64,000 nt of DNA from Heterohyrax brucei (GCA_028571685.1 CM053140.1:154427701-154491700); one strand, 5' to 3'. Shown: positions 1 to 11,479, counted from the first letter of the stretch. The notes: a model not told the origin generated them from the letters alone. Numbers and translations are program-made.

Positions 1-2462
1 TAAGAGATTGAAAAGGTCATCAAAACACTGCCAACCCAAAAAAGTCCGGGCCCAGATGGCTTCACGGCAGAATTCTACCAAGCATTTAGAGAAGAGTTAT
101 CCCCAATACTATTGAAACTATTTCACAGTATAGAAAGGGACGAAGTACTCCCAAACTCATTCTATGAAGCCAGCATAACCCTGATACCTAAGCCCGGGAA
201 AGATCCAACAAAGACAGAGAACTACAGACTGATATCACTCATGAACTTAGATGCAAAAACCTTCAACAAAATTCTTGCCAACAGAATACAACAACATATC
301 AAGAAAATAATCCATCATGACCAAGTGGGATTCATACCAGGGATGCAAGGCTGGTTCAACAGCAGGAAAACAATTAATGTGATTAACCACATAAATAACA
401 CAAAAGACAAAGATCACCTGATTTTGTCCATTGATGCTGAAAAGGCATTTGATAAAGTCCAACACCCATTCATGCTAAAAACTCTTAGCAAAATGGGCAT
501 AGACGGCAAATTCCTCAACACAATAAGGGCCATTTATACAAAGCCAATTGCCCACATCATCCTGATTGGAGAGCACTGAAAGACTTTCCCCTGAGATCAG
601 GAACTAGACAAGGATGCCCACTGTCACCTCTCCTATTCAACATTGTGCTAGAAGTTCTAGCCGGAGCAATTAGACAAGACGAACAAATAAAGGGCATCTG
701 CATTGGCAAAGAGGAAGTTAAAATCTCCCTGTTTGCAGGTGATATGATTGTATATGCAGAGAACCCCAAGGAATCTATAGGTAAGTTACTCAAACTGATA
801 GAAGAGTTCAGCAAAGTCTCAGGATACAAGATAAACATAAGTAAATCAGTAGGATTCCTTTATACCAACAACAACGAGACTGTTAAGGAGGAAATTATCA
901 AATCTATACCATTTGTGATAGCCCCTAAGAAGATAAAGTACCTAGGAATTAATCTAACCAGAGAAACAACAGACCTTTACAAAGAGAACTACAAGCCCTT
1001 ACTACAAGAAACTAAGAGAGACTTAGATAAATGGAAAAACCTACCCTGCTCATGGATAGGAAGACTTAACCTTGTGAAAATGTCTATTTTACCCAAAGCA
1101 ATTTATTTATATAATGCAATCCCAATACAAGTTCCAGCATCATTTTTTAATGAGATGGAGAAACAAATCACCAATTTTGTTTGGAAACGGAAGAAGCCCC
1201 GGATAAGTAAGGTACTACTAAGGAAGAAGAACACACTGGGAGGCTTCTCATTACCCGACCTTAGAACATACTACACTGCCACAGTGGTCAAAACAGCCTG
1301 GTACTGGTACAAGAACAGACAGACTGATCAATGGAACAGAATTGAGACCCCAGAGATGACACCATCTGCCTATGAACAGTTGATATTCGACAAAGGCCCT
1401 AAGACATTAAACTGGGGTAAAAACAGCATCTTCAACAAATGGTGCTGGCAAAATTGGTTATCTATCTGCAATAAACTGAATCAAGATCCATATCTTACAC
1501 CTAATACAAAAAGCAACTCCAACTGGATAAAAGACCTAAATATCAAACCTAAAACGATAAAGCTCCTCCAAGAAAAGGTAGGAACAACAATGGAAGTTTT
1601 AATACACAATGAGGACAGACTCCAAAATCTGTCAAAGAAACCTCAATCAACAGAAGAGAAAGTAGATAAATGGGAACTATTAAGAATCAAACACCTTTGC
1701 TCATCCAAAGACTTTATTAATAGAATTAAAAGAACACCCACAGAGTGGGAAAAAATATTTGGCAACTCTATGTCAGATCGACGCCTGATCTCCATAATCT
1801 ATAAGATACTACAAAATATCAAGAAGAAGAAGATAAACCATCCAATTAAGCGATGGGCAAAGGAGATGGACAGATACTTCACTAAACAGAAGATCCAGGC
1901 AGCCAAAAAACACATGCGGACATGTTCACGATCTTTAGCTATTAAAGAAATTCAAATGAAGACAACAATGAGATACCATCTCACCCCAACAAGACTGGCC
2001 ATGATGCGGAAAACACAAAACAACAAATGCTGGAGAGGCTGTGGAGAAAGTGGAACCCTCCTACACTGTTGGTGGGTTTGCAAAATGGTCCAGCCTCTTT
2101 GGAAGGCAATCTGGCGCTTCCTTAAAAAAATGGATATTGATATACCATTTGACCCAGTAATTCCACTACTTGGAATATATCCTACAGATTCAAGGCCTTT
2201 CACACCAATGGACACATGCACCAGAATGTTTATCACGGCACAGTCCACAATAGCAAAAAGGTGGAATCAACCCAGATGCCCAACAATAGAAGAATGGATA
2301 GGTAAACTGTGGTACATATACTCCATGGAGCACTACGCAATGGTAAAGAATAACGGTGATTCCAGGAAACATCTCCTAACCTGGTTTCAACTGGAAGACA
2401 TTATGTTGAGTGAGTGTAGTCAGCGACAAAGGGACAAATACTGTATGAGACCTCTACGATAA
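1..2462 (+). pseudogene. L1 ORF2 protein, C-terminal two thirds, frameshifted
   Basis: ORF2 encodes the L1 endonuclease/reverse transcriptase; only the RT and C-terminal parts are present. Reading frame 1 is open after an in-frame TAA at 1-3 until a stop at 577-579. It carries the start of the RT domain (SPGPDGF, then [10 protein letters not shown] with the first catalytic aspartate). Homology then continues in frame 3 ([14 protein letters not shown], about 598-640) to a stop at 2460-2462, which implies a one-base change near 560-580. The catalytic FADD box reads FAGD at 732-743, losing an essential aspartate. The C-terminal cysteine-rich motif (C-x3-C-x7-H-x3/4-C, about 2027-2085) is intact. 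Confidence 0.93.
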
Positions 2463-2514
2463 GATCTCAAAAACAGACTTGTGTATAGAAGAAAAGACTC
2501 TTTGACAGCCGCAA

Positions 2515-2552
2515 GGGCGGGGGGGGAGGGAGGGAGGGCAAGGGGGGAAAGG
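2515..2552 (+). other. G-rich polypurine tract, G-quadruplex candidate
   Basis: In the L1 3' UTR, just after the ORF2 stop, there is a dense series of at least five runs of three or more G in under 40 bases. Mammalian L1 3' UTRs commonly carry a polypurine tract at this position that can fold into a quadruplex. Weaker G-rich stretches follow at about 2695-2711 and 3272-3312. Confidence 0.8.
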
Positions 2553-3460
2553 TTTAGTTTAGGTAGTTACTAGAAATCTAGTTGGGAGAAAGCGGTGACA
2601 GCACACATTAGGAACAAGAACAACATTAAGTGGACTTCAGCATAACTTGAGTACTCCTTCCATCTTAACTCAATACTGCAAGGATAGAGTAGCTGGGGCG
2701 GGGGGCAGGGGACCATGCTCTTAGGAGAATTCGAGGCCAATTGGCAAAACTAGCTTTTTGCTAAGAAAGCTCTCTGCACCCCACATTGGTGAGTGGCGTC
2801 TGGGGTCTTAAAAGCTGCCATCCGAGGACACAGCAAATGGTCCCAACTCAGCAGGAACGGATGCTTACCGAGGGCCAAAATGGCATGCGGTAAAGACAAC
2901 CGAGAAGACAGAGAGACCCACAAGAGTGGGTGCCTACATCGACCTGGGACCGGAATAACCAGATGGTGCCCGGCCACCACCAGTGATAGCCATGATGGAG
3001 CTCACAGAGAGGAGCCTCACTGGCAACACAAGAATAAAAAGAGGTGCATCATGAGATCTCCACTAAAAGACCTCAATTGATGGTCCAGTGGTTTTGGGGT
3101 TCCTCTGAGAGCATGGCCCCCGGCCCTGATGCTGCCCGTTCCCATAAATTATAGCAAAGGTCCACTCTTTGGGCAGGAATGGAATGGACTTGGCAATGCA
3201 GAGTAACCATATGTTGGAAGCACTTTATGATTCTATACATCTATAGGATATCATCTTACTGACCTCTGGCTGGAGGAAGGGGAGTGGACGGAGAGGAGGG
3301 GAAAGGAGACTGTAGGGAGGATGAGACATGTATGGAGCAGAGAGGAATAGTGTGCAGTCACCAGACTGGGAGAACAGTGGAAGCTGCATATAGGGGGGCA
3401 TGTAAATTTTCATGTGAATGTACATTTTCACTCAGTTATGTTAAATTAAAAAAAAAAAGG

Positions 3461-5510
3461 CATTTAGGTGTTCTGAAATTCCCATTCTCCATATTAGCCA
3501 CAATTTGTTATGATCCACACAGTCAAATGCCTTTGCATGGTCAATGAAACACAGGTAAACATCTTTCTAGTACGCTCTGCTTTCAGCCAAGATCCATCTG
3601 ACATCATCAGTGATAACCCTGGTTCCATGTTCTCTTCTGAATCCAGCTTGAATTTCTGGCAGTTTCTTGCTGATATACTGTTACAGTCGCCTTCGAGTGA
3701 TCTTATGCAAAATTTTACTTGCATATGATATTAATGATGATACTGTTTGGTAATTTCTGCATTCAGTTGGATCCCTTTCCTTTGGAATGGACATAAATAT
3801 AGGTCTCTTCCAGTCAGTTGGCCAGGTAGCTGTCCTCCAAATTTCTTAGCATAGACGAGTGAGCGCTTCCAGTGCCACATCTCTTTGTTGAAACATCTCA
3901 GTTGATATTGAAGCCTTGTTTTTTTCCAATGTCTTCAGTGCAGCTTGGACTTCTTCCTTCAGTACCGTTGGTTCCTGATCATGTGCCACTTGTTCAAATG
4001 GCTGAACATCAACCAATTCTTTCTGGTACAATGGCTCTGTGTATTCCTTCCATCTTTTGATGTTCCCTGAGTTGTTTAATAGCTTCCTTGTAAAATTCTT
4101 CATTATTGCAATGCAAGGCTTGAATTTTTTCTTCAGTTCTTTCAGCTTGAGAAATGGAGAACATATTCTTTCCTTCTGGATTTCGTTTCCAGCTCTTTGC
4201 ACATGTCATTATAATACTTTCTTTTGTCTTCTCAAGTTGCTCTTTGAAATCTTCTGTTTAGGCCTTTTGCTTCACTATTCCTTCCTTTTGCTTCAGCTTT
4301 TCAGTATGCAAGAGCAAGTTCAGAGACTTCTGTGACATCCGATTTGGTCTTTTCTTTCTCTCCTGTCTTTTTGATGGCCTCTTGCTCTCTTCATGAGTGA
4401 TGTCTTTGATGTCATTCCACAGTTCATCTGGTCTTCAGTCGTTAGTGATCAATACATCAAATCTGTTCTTGCAGTGGTCTTTAAATTCAAGAGGAATATA
4501 GTCAAGGTCATACTTTGGCTCTTGTGCACTTATTCTAATTTTCTTCAGTTTCAGTTTGAACTTGCATATGAACAATTGATGATCTGTGCCACAGTTAGCA
4601 CCTGGTCTTATTCTGACTGGGAAACTAGCCACCAATGCCAGCACCTATTCCACTTTTCAAAGCAGTGATACTGTTGATATGGAGCTTTTCCATCATCTTT
4701 TTCCACAGATATAGTCAATTTGGTTCCTGGGTATTCTGTCTGGTGAGGTCCATGTGTACAGTTGCCATTTGTGTTGGTTAAAAAAGTATTTGCAGTGAAG
4801 AAGCCATTAATCTTGCAAAATTCTATGACACAATTGCTGGCATTATTTATATCACCAGTGCCATGTTTTCCAACTACCAATCCTTCTTTGTTTCCAACTT
4901 TGGCATTCCAGCCACCAGTAATTATCAGTTCATCCTGATTGCATGTTTGATCAATTTCAGACTGTAGAAGCTGGTAAAAATCTTCAATCTCTTCATATTT
5001 GGCCTTAGTGGTTGGTGTGCAAATCTGAAAAATAGCTGTATTAACTGGCCTTCCTTTTAGGCGTATAGATATTATCTTATCACTGACAGCACTGTACTTC
5101 AGGACAGATCTTCAAATGTTCTTTTTGATGATGAACACAACACCATTCCTCTTCAAGTTTTCATTCCCAGCGTAATAGACCATATGATTGTCCAATTCAA
5201 AGTGGCTACTACTGATCCACTTCAGTTCACTAATGCCTAGGATATCAACATTTATGTGTTTCATTTCATTTTTGATGATTTCGAATTTTCCCAGATTCAT
5301 ACTTCATACATTCTATGTCATGATTATTAACATATGTTTGCAGCTGTTTCCTCTCATTTTTAACTGTGCCACATCAGCAAATGAAGATCCCCAATGCCTT
5401 ACTCTATCCACATCATTAAGACTGACCCTACTTTGAAGAAGCAGCTCTTCCCAGTCATCTTTTGAGTGCCTTCCAGCTTGGGGTGCTTCTGGCACCATAT
5501 CTGACAGCAT
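3461..5510 (-). pseudogene. RTE ORF: endonuclease and N-terminal RT, degraded
   Basis: Minus-strand fragments at 5112-5300 include VDILGISELKW, matching the catalytic-glutamate region of an AP-type endonuclease. The block at 5313-5510 (ending SRVSLNDVDRVRHWGSSFAD) lies just upstream. Fragments at 3846-4202 (EYTEPLYQKELVD, EEVQAALKTLEKNKA) are the linker that leads into the RT. Several stops and frameshifts separate the blocks, so no protein can be made. Confidence 0.82.
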
Positions 5511-5735
5511 CTGATTGCTATTTGTAAGGTTTTCTGTGGCTAATTCTTTTCAGAAGTAAGACTGACAAGTCCTTCTTCCTAGTCCGCCTTAGTCTGGAAG
5601 CTCAGCTGAAACCTGTCTAGCATGGGTGACCCTGCAGTACCTACACAACGATGGCATAGCATCTAACATCACAGCAACAAGTAAACATCCAGTGACAGAC
5701 AAGTGGTTGCTGCTCACTCTATCTTTATTCTCCTT

Positions 5736-5866
5736 ACCTGATGCTGTTATTCTTCTTACCTGATCCTGTTATCCTCCTCACCTGATGCGGTTACCCTCCT
5801 CACCTGGTGATGTTACCCTGATGTGTCAGATAAGGAGGATAACCGCATCAGGTGAGCAGGTAGGGT
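5736..5866 (-). repeat. 22-bp tandem units of the RTE 5' UTR with an inverted terminal unit
   Basis: About four antisense copies of a 22-bp unit (plus-strand core 'cctgatgctgttat') run from 5736 to about 5828. They are followed by one unit in the opposite orientation (5829-5866). The segments 5780-5801 and 5834-5854 are reverse complements with one mismatch, so this end of the RTE can fold into a hairpin. The same unit recurs as nine copies at 16020-16212. Confidence 0.8.
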
Positions 5867-5910
5867 ATTCCAATACAGTTATTTATTTACTTTCTAAAAA
5901 TTCTGTCACA

Positions 5911-6115
5911 GACAACTATACAATTAAGTCTGCATATTTGCCACCATGTGCAATGGCTATTCTAGAAAAAAGCTCCAAAATTGCTTTGAAGTGTAAACTA
6001 GGTGCTGGTATTGGTGGCTAGCTTCCCAAAGGGCATACTTTGAAGGTGACCATAGTGATAGTCAGTAATGAGTTATATAACATTTAGAACAACTGAGTTC
6101 ATGAACTTAGTTGTC
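5911..6115 (+). mobile_element. mariner-derived MITE, about 205 bp
   Basis: The two ends carry related inverted termini: a left end containing 'acaattaagt' and a right end reading 'ttcatgaacttagttgtc'. The interior resembles the last codons of a mariner transposase (pattern F-Q-N-C-F-E-G-W then C-I-A-S-Q-G), with frame damage. The N-terminal and central transposase are absent. It is therefore an internally deleted, non-autonomous element. The longer relative is at 57690-58225. Confidence 0.7.
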
Positions 6116-6167
6116 AGACCTCATATTTATGCCTATTCTCAAGAATTGTGACCCAAACAATTGCAGG

Positions 6168-6979
6168 ACTTTTCTGCCAATATCACTGATATCACGTATA
6201 AGCAAAATTTTGCTACAGAGCGTTCAAAAGTGACTGCAGCAATACATTGACAGAAAACTGCTAGACTCAAGTCAGACTCACAAGAGGATGTGAAACAAAG
6301 GATATCATTGCGGGTGTCAGATGATTGGGAAGGATTGCAAAGGAATGGGATTCCAGAACACTAAAGATGGAGGTTATCTAAGATTTTATTTTACTCGGTC
6401 CCCATCAATGACCCAGGAAACAGCAGTCAAAAAATCAACAGAAGCATTGCATTGGGAAAATAATCTGCAAAAGACCTCTTTAAAGTTTTGAACACTAAAG
6501 ATGTCACATTAAAGACTGATGCGTGCCTGATCTAAGCCATGGTATTTTCAATCACATCGTATGCATGTGAAAGCTGGACAATGAATAAGGAAGACAAGAG
6601 AACTGGCATCTTTGAATTGTGTTATTAGAGAATAATGTGGACCATACCATGCACTGTAAAAAGAATAAAACGGTCTGTCCTAGAAGTACAACCAGAGTGC
6701 TCCTTGGAAGTAAGGATGGTGAGACTACGTTTTGTGTACTTTGGACATGTTGTCAGTAGGGATCAATCCATGGAGAAGGACATCATGCTTGCTAAAGTGT
6801 AGGGTCAATGAAAAAGAGGATAACCTTTAACAAGATGGATTGATCCAATGGCCACAACCATGGTCTATAGTGTGTAAACGATCGTGGACATGGTATAGGA
6901 CTGGCCAGCATTACTTTCCTTTGTACATAGGGTTGCTATGAGTTGGAACTGACTCAACAGCACATAATAGAAACAACAT
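6168..6979 (+). mobile_element. RTE LINE, internally deleted sense copy with 3' end
   Basis: The plus strand matches the RTE from the RT linker to the 3' tail, ending near 'gactcaacagcacataata'. Two internal stretches of the RT are missing, leaving an island of about 20 bases (6341-6360) between the breaks. The 3' terminal part (6450-6979) aligns with the antisense copies at 13440-14000 and 38991-39472. No frame is open. Confidence 0.85.
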
Positions 6980-8195
6980 GTTTTCTTGCAGCCTATTCAA
7001 TTTATGCTCTGCTGCATTTTGATTTATCTTTTTCCTGATTTCTTGAAGAGTTCTAAATAATAATCTTTTGTAATACATCTCTGATAATTCCAGAAAGTTC
7101 TCTTCACCTGGAAAATTCCTTGATTCTGTTTTGGGAGCTTTCTGACACCATCATGATCTGCCTCTTTCAGTAATTTAGTATAGACTGTTGTCTCCAAGCT
7201 GTCAGTAAGTTGTTGAATTTGTATGTTTCCTTGCTGTGTTCTAGTTTCTTATTTTGAAAATTCCAAATAGGCTGGTTGTGCATGCTAGTTTGGTTATTGG
7301 TGCCTTTGAAGCTGTAACGTCCTGTCAGCAGGTGGCTAGAGCTGTTGTTAGACATGTGAGCCCAGGAGTTCATTTACGTTTCTTACATGAATTTAGCTCA
7401 TGTGTCCAGATGTCAGTCACCAAATGTGTGGTACAGGGTCTCCCTTACTGTCCTAAGCAAAGGTGATTGGTGTCGGCACAGGTATCTCGCTACAGGTATT
7501 GAGAAATGAAGGGGGATAGTAGCCATCCTCAAGTGTCTGACAGGAGTGTGTGTTCCCTTATGTCTCATTCTAGGTGAAGGAACTGTTTCTCCCCAGAATT
7601 TCTAGCTCAGTTGTGTCAGCAATTTTTTTTCCCCTTCCTCCTGACTCAACGGCACTTGGCTTGGCTGACTTCCTCTAGTTTGTTAAATTGCTCCCTCTTT
7701 GAGACTGCAGGAAGGGTTCAGAGTGGGCTTAAGGAGTCCTACTTCCAGATAGACTCCAGAGCCAGGCACGGTGCAGAGAAGATAGGGGGAAACACTGGGA
7801 AAGGGGAGTGAGGTTTATCCTGAAGGATTGATTCAGATCTGTGGATGTGGTAGGTTAGATGCAAACCATTTAGCTTTTAAGTCAAGTGCTACTTTTTTTA
7901 CTGGTTCTGGAGACTTGAGTGTAATCTCTGCTGCTGTTTTTCTTGCACTTAGGAGGATGCCCTTGGAAAGTCACTGTTCCATACATCATGCTGGCTGCAG
8001 CTGATTGTTAGTGGGTCAGGTCTGACCAATCCTAGGTGCTTCTGGACCTACTCTTCCTTCCCCTTCACTCATTCTGATTTCTCAACTTTCTCTAGAATGC
8101 CATATGTAGTCAACTCATTTGTTCTTTTGAGTCTCTTGTGATAGGGATCACAGAAAGTGTCTGATCAATCTATCATCTTGGCTTTGCCTCTCCAA
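6980..8195 (-). mobile_element. L1 5' fragment (5' UTR and start of ORF1), antisense
   Basis: The right end reads 'atcttggctttgcctctcc', the reverse complement of the usual L1 start (GGAG-CGGAGCCAAGATGG). From there leftwards there is GC-richer 5' UTR-like sequence and then coiled-coil-like ORF1 sequence with no long frame. The left end directly abuts an RTE 3' tail. The ORF2 part is missing. Confidence 0.65.
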
Positions 8196-8320
8196 TATAT
8201 TTTAATAAAATTAAATCAGTGATAGTGTAAGAGTTATCATTAAAAATAAACATTAATTGGTAGTACAATATTTTATGAATTCAAGCCACTTTATTTTTTA
8301 GTAGACTAAGAGCAACATCT

Positions 8321-8476
8321 AAATGCTGGTGGCATAGTGGTTAAGTGTTACAGCTGTTAACCAAGAGGATGGCAGTTTGAATCCACCAGTTGCTCCTTGG
8401 AAACTGGAGCGGTTCTTTTCCATCTTGTGTAGCCACTATGAGTTGGAATGTACTTGACAGAAGTGGACTTGGTTAG
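8321..8476 (+). mobile_element. AfroSINE
   Basis: A sense copy starting 'ctggtggcatagtggttaag', a tRNA-Asn-like head with A and B boxes, ending in the RTE-type tail 'ctatgagttggaatgtactt'. This is the short form, lacking the central module that contains 'gtctgcttc'. Confidence 0.9.
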
Positions 8477-9116
8477 AGTTTTAAAAGCAATGTGCTTGGA
8501 AGAGACCAAGTTCAAATGTGTTTATTAAAGGATTCAAAGGACCCATTTAAATGGGCAGCAAATTGGAGCACAGATACTGAAGTCACTAGCCTGGCCCTAG
8601 CCTCCTCCTGGGTGACAACTCTGTCATTCACTTGGTCCTCCCTTTTCCCTCAGTTGAGCAGTCCTGCCCACTCATACATCCTAGCAATGGTAGCCATGAT
8701 ACATTACATGTCCACTGCAAATTACATTGCATCTGCAAAAAAAAAAAAAAAAGAAATTAAACCTCCCAATGAAGGTTTATATTAAATGGCAACAAAAAGA
8801 CTTCTAGAAGGAAAAGAAGACTCCTTTTCAACTCCAGGAGGCCGTCTCCCTTCTGACCCTGCACAGATCCTCTTCACTGAATTCCATAATCACTGGGCTG
8901 TCACACCTCAGCAAACACCCTGCTTCTGACCTTCACTCCTCCAGATACCTAGGTACCTTCCCAAGGCTAGATCCTCCTATTAATTCCAAACCTGCTTAGT
9001 GGGTTGCTACTGTTCTAAGTTATCTTCTATTTTTATAAAGTGACTCAGCATTAAACTTAAATTTCTGTGTGTCATGTGCCTCTCAGCCCCAAAAAGTGAC
9101 CATATGCTCAAAGTCC
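8477..9116. other. no gene; A-run and possible old insertion
   Basis: There is an A16 run at 8739-8754, suggesting the tail of a retroposed sequence on the plus strand whose body (about 8490-8738) I do not recognise. The 97-codon frame here has no recognisable domain. At 9033-9056 an AT-rich TATA-like stretch precedes 'attaaa', which could be part of an old LTR, but I cannot place it in a family. Confidence 0.3.
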
Positions 9117-9325
9117 CCCACACCACCAGCTACCATCAAATCAACTCTGACGCATGTTTCAAAGTAAAACCTTTCTCCACAGCATCTTTAGTGGCTGATT
9201 TTTCAAAGATGTTTCTTCCCATGTACCTCTGAGTGGATTTGAATCTTCAGCCCTTTCTTTTTGGTTACCAGTTGGAGAATTAACAACTCACTCCACCCCA
9301 GGACTCCTAATTAGTTCTGTCATTG
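9117..9325 (-). mobile_element. AfroSINE, long form, diverged
   Basis: An antisense copy. 'caaatcaactctgac' (tail) is followed by the central module and by 'ttttggttaccagttgg' (head region). Many substitutions indicate an old insertion. Confidence 0.65.
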
Positions 9326-10698
9326 CTAGTTACCATTAATTAGCCACTAGATGAGTCTTATTCACTATTTTGCACACATTTGTGGCATTGTCTGTGGACA
9401 TTTCAAACTATGATTTAGAAACTGAGAAATCAAAGCATATGACGTACTTATGCATTAGAAGCCATTTTAATCAGGAAGGCAAACATCTATGCAACCATTA
9501 AAATATTGTATGTGCAAATAAATAAAGGTATACAAAGCATCAAGGAGCACAGAGGAGAGACTGACTGGAGAGCGATGAAGGAAATCACATCTCAAAGAAG
9601 TTAACATCTGAGATACATCTAAAAGAACAAGACAAAGTTCAGCAGCAGAAAAAAGTGGTGAAATACAGAGGGTCAGATGGAAAATATCTTTAAGGCAAAG
9701 GGAATAGCATTTCTGAAAGCCTAAAAGTTGTCTGACACTTCTAACACTTCTTATCACCATGTATATCCTCTGCTCCTCTGTTAACATCTTTTCTTCATCA
9801 ACCCAACAGTATAATTTTAAAAACATTAATACTTAATCCTAGTTCCTGTCTTTTGTGTTCTCACTCAGTCATAATAAAATCCAGTCAAAGACTTCTTCAA
9901 AAATGAATAATAAACTATATTCAGATAACCAGTTAAACATTCGAGAAAAAAAAATGTTGAACACATTCTAGGTGGGTGGGATGTTTCTATATAAAAAAGG
10001 AAAATATAAAAATACATAAATAGAAAAAAATATTTTTTTAAAATCTTAGAGTGGAAATAGCATAAATGCACCAACATTAAACATTGTTAAGAAGCTTAAC
10101 CAATTTGATTAATGGAAAATTAAACACATATGTTTGGCAAAGAATATGAGCAAAGAAAAAGATAGCACTGTAGGTTTTCCCCTTGACATTTACTTTACAC
10201 ACTTTTCTAAATTGCTATCTAAATAGTAGATCCCCAGGAAACAAAGAAATTAACTAAGTAACGGTTCCCAGAGTCCTGGAATTTTCTTTAGGCTCAGTCG
10301 GTGGAGGGCTCCAGCTGACAACGTAAAGGAGGGAAGTGAGTGGCATCAGATTTTTGTTTTCCTATTCTTTCCTCACTAGTCATCTGAACGTATCCTGCCA
10401 CTCGTTCAATGACCGTTGTTTTCCTTAGGTCCACTGATTTTGCACTATGTTGCCTTCAGGTACCAGAAACCTTTCCCTCTCCTTGTTCTTCACCCTAGAC
10501 AGCTCTTATGGTTCTCTTTCTCTGTTGCTTTTTAACTGTAGTCATGTAAGCTTTGTAACTTATTTATTTTTAAACAAAATACTCTAATTTGATTGTGCTA
10601 TGTGTTTTCCATGGGAATTTTAACACATACACCAGAAAAGGGATTGAAACATATATAACAGATAACACAATGATCTTAATAATTATAATACTAACAGT
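9326..10698. other. no recognisable gene or repeat
   Basis: AT-rich sequence with short frames only (the longest is 119 codons on the minus strand at 9467-9826). None shows a domain, periodicity or splice-site context that I can defend. An A-run lies at 9944-9952. Confidence 0.4.
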
Positions 10699-10857
10699 GA
10701 AACCAAAACCCCTTGTCACTGAGTTGATTACTACTCATAGAGATCTCTTAGGATGTTTAAGGGCTGCCCTATAGAGTTTCCAAGGAGCAACTGTTAGATT
10801 TAAACTGATGGTGTTTGGTTAGCAGCCATAGCTCTTAACCACTACAACACCAGGATT
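10699..10857 (-). mobile_element. AfroSINE, short form
   Basis: An antisense copy running from 'cactgagttgattac' (tail) through 'agtttccaaggagc' to 'ttaaccactacaacaccagg' (head). It is followed after 14 bases by a second copy in the same orientation. Confidence 0.9.
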
Positions 10858-10871
10858 GCAATATTAACAGT

Positions 10872-10986
10872 CAAAAACCAAACCCACTGCCATAGAGTTG
10901 ATTCTGATTCATAGCAACCCATTGAGTTTCTAAGGAGTGCCTAGCAGATTTGAACTGCAGACGTTATGGTGAGCAGATGTAGCAGA
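10872..10986 (-). mobile_element. AfroSINE, head-truncated
   Basis: An antisense copy with tail 'gccatagagttgattctgat' and middle 'tttctaaggagtgcctagca'. The tRNA-like head is lost at about 10986, where MIR sequence starts. Confidence 0.85.
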
Positions 10987-11190
10987 ATTGAGTGTTTACT
11001 CTGTGCCGATTATTTTCCAAAACATTCTTCAAGAATTAATCTACAAATTTTCAAAACCACTTTAGGAAGATTTCAATTTTACAAATGAATACACTAAAAC
11101 TCAGAGTAACTTGCTCAGACTTACATGGCCGGTAATTGGAGTATCAGTGTCCAAATTCCATCTGATTACACAGCCCACAATCTTAACTAT
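10987..11190 (+). mobile_element. MIR SINE
   Basis: It shows the MIR order: 'gtgtttactctgtgcc', then 'attttacaaatgaatacac', then 'cagagtaacttgctcagac', then 'attccatctgattacacag'. This family is shared by all mammals, so the copy is ancient. Confidence 0.75.
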
Positions 11191-11227
11191 CTTCAAAAAA
11201 AAAAAAGTGATTTGAACAGCCATGATA

Positions 11228-11395
11228 GTTAGTACTTATCTAGTATTTCCTCTCTTTCCAAAACTTTTCTAAGTTTTTTACTTAGATTAAGTCATCTAAC
11301 AATTGAGAAACAAACAAGAGGTTGAAATGCTAAGTCACAACCAAGACATAAGAACTATTAAGTAGCAACACTAGTTTTCAAACCTAGATGGACTA
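11228..11395 (+). mobile_element. MIR SINE, second copy
   Basis: A weaker match to the same order: 'agtacttatctagtatttcc', 'ttaagtcatctaac', 'gaggttgaaatgctaagtca', then 'ttcaaacctagatgga'. It lies 38 bases downstream of the previous MIR. Confidence 0.5.
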
Positions 11396-11479
11396 ATATC
11401 AGAGTCTGTGAACTTCACTTAACTGACTGTCAGTAATGGATAGAAATTTTCTGGAAAAGAAATACAAATGGACATGTTC

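Larger units (their letters stand above)
1..3458 (+). mobile_element. L1 LINE, 3' half (ORF2 end, 3' UTR, poly(A))
   Basis: This is the 3' part of an L1 retrotransposon; its 5' part lies outside the window. It contains the reverse transcriptase and C-terminal part of ORF2 (to 2462), a 3' UTR of about 1 kb with purine-rich tracts, and a short A-run at 3448-3458. Sequence immediately after the A-run is antisense RTE, so the L1 landed inside an older RTE. Its second coding block is open for 605 codons, which makes this the best preserved L1 in the window. It is nevertheless dead (see the ORF2 entry). Confidence 0.95.
3459..5866 (-). mobile_element. RTE-type LINE (BovB/RTE1-like), antisense, 5' part
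   Basis: The minus strand reads, from right to left, a 5' UTR with 22-bp tandem units, an endonuclease domain and the start of the RT domain. At 3459 it is cut off by the poly(A) of the L1, exactly where the second RTE (near 14405) continues into the RT core. The remainder should lie to the left of the L1, outside the window. Frames are broken in many places. Related copies in this window are at 6168, 13430, 38991, 60280 and 62371. Confidence 0.88.

Noticed and set aside
112-2462. Two long frames as host genes
   Set aside because: Both translate to consecutive parts of L1 ORF2, with a frameshift and a mutated active site.
9467-9826. 119-codon minus-strand frame
   Set aside because: No domain, low-complexity leucine/serine content, no supporting exon structure.
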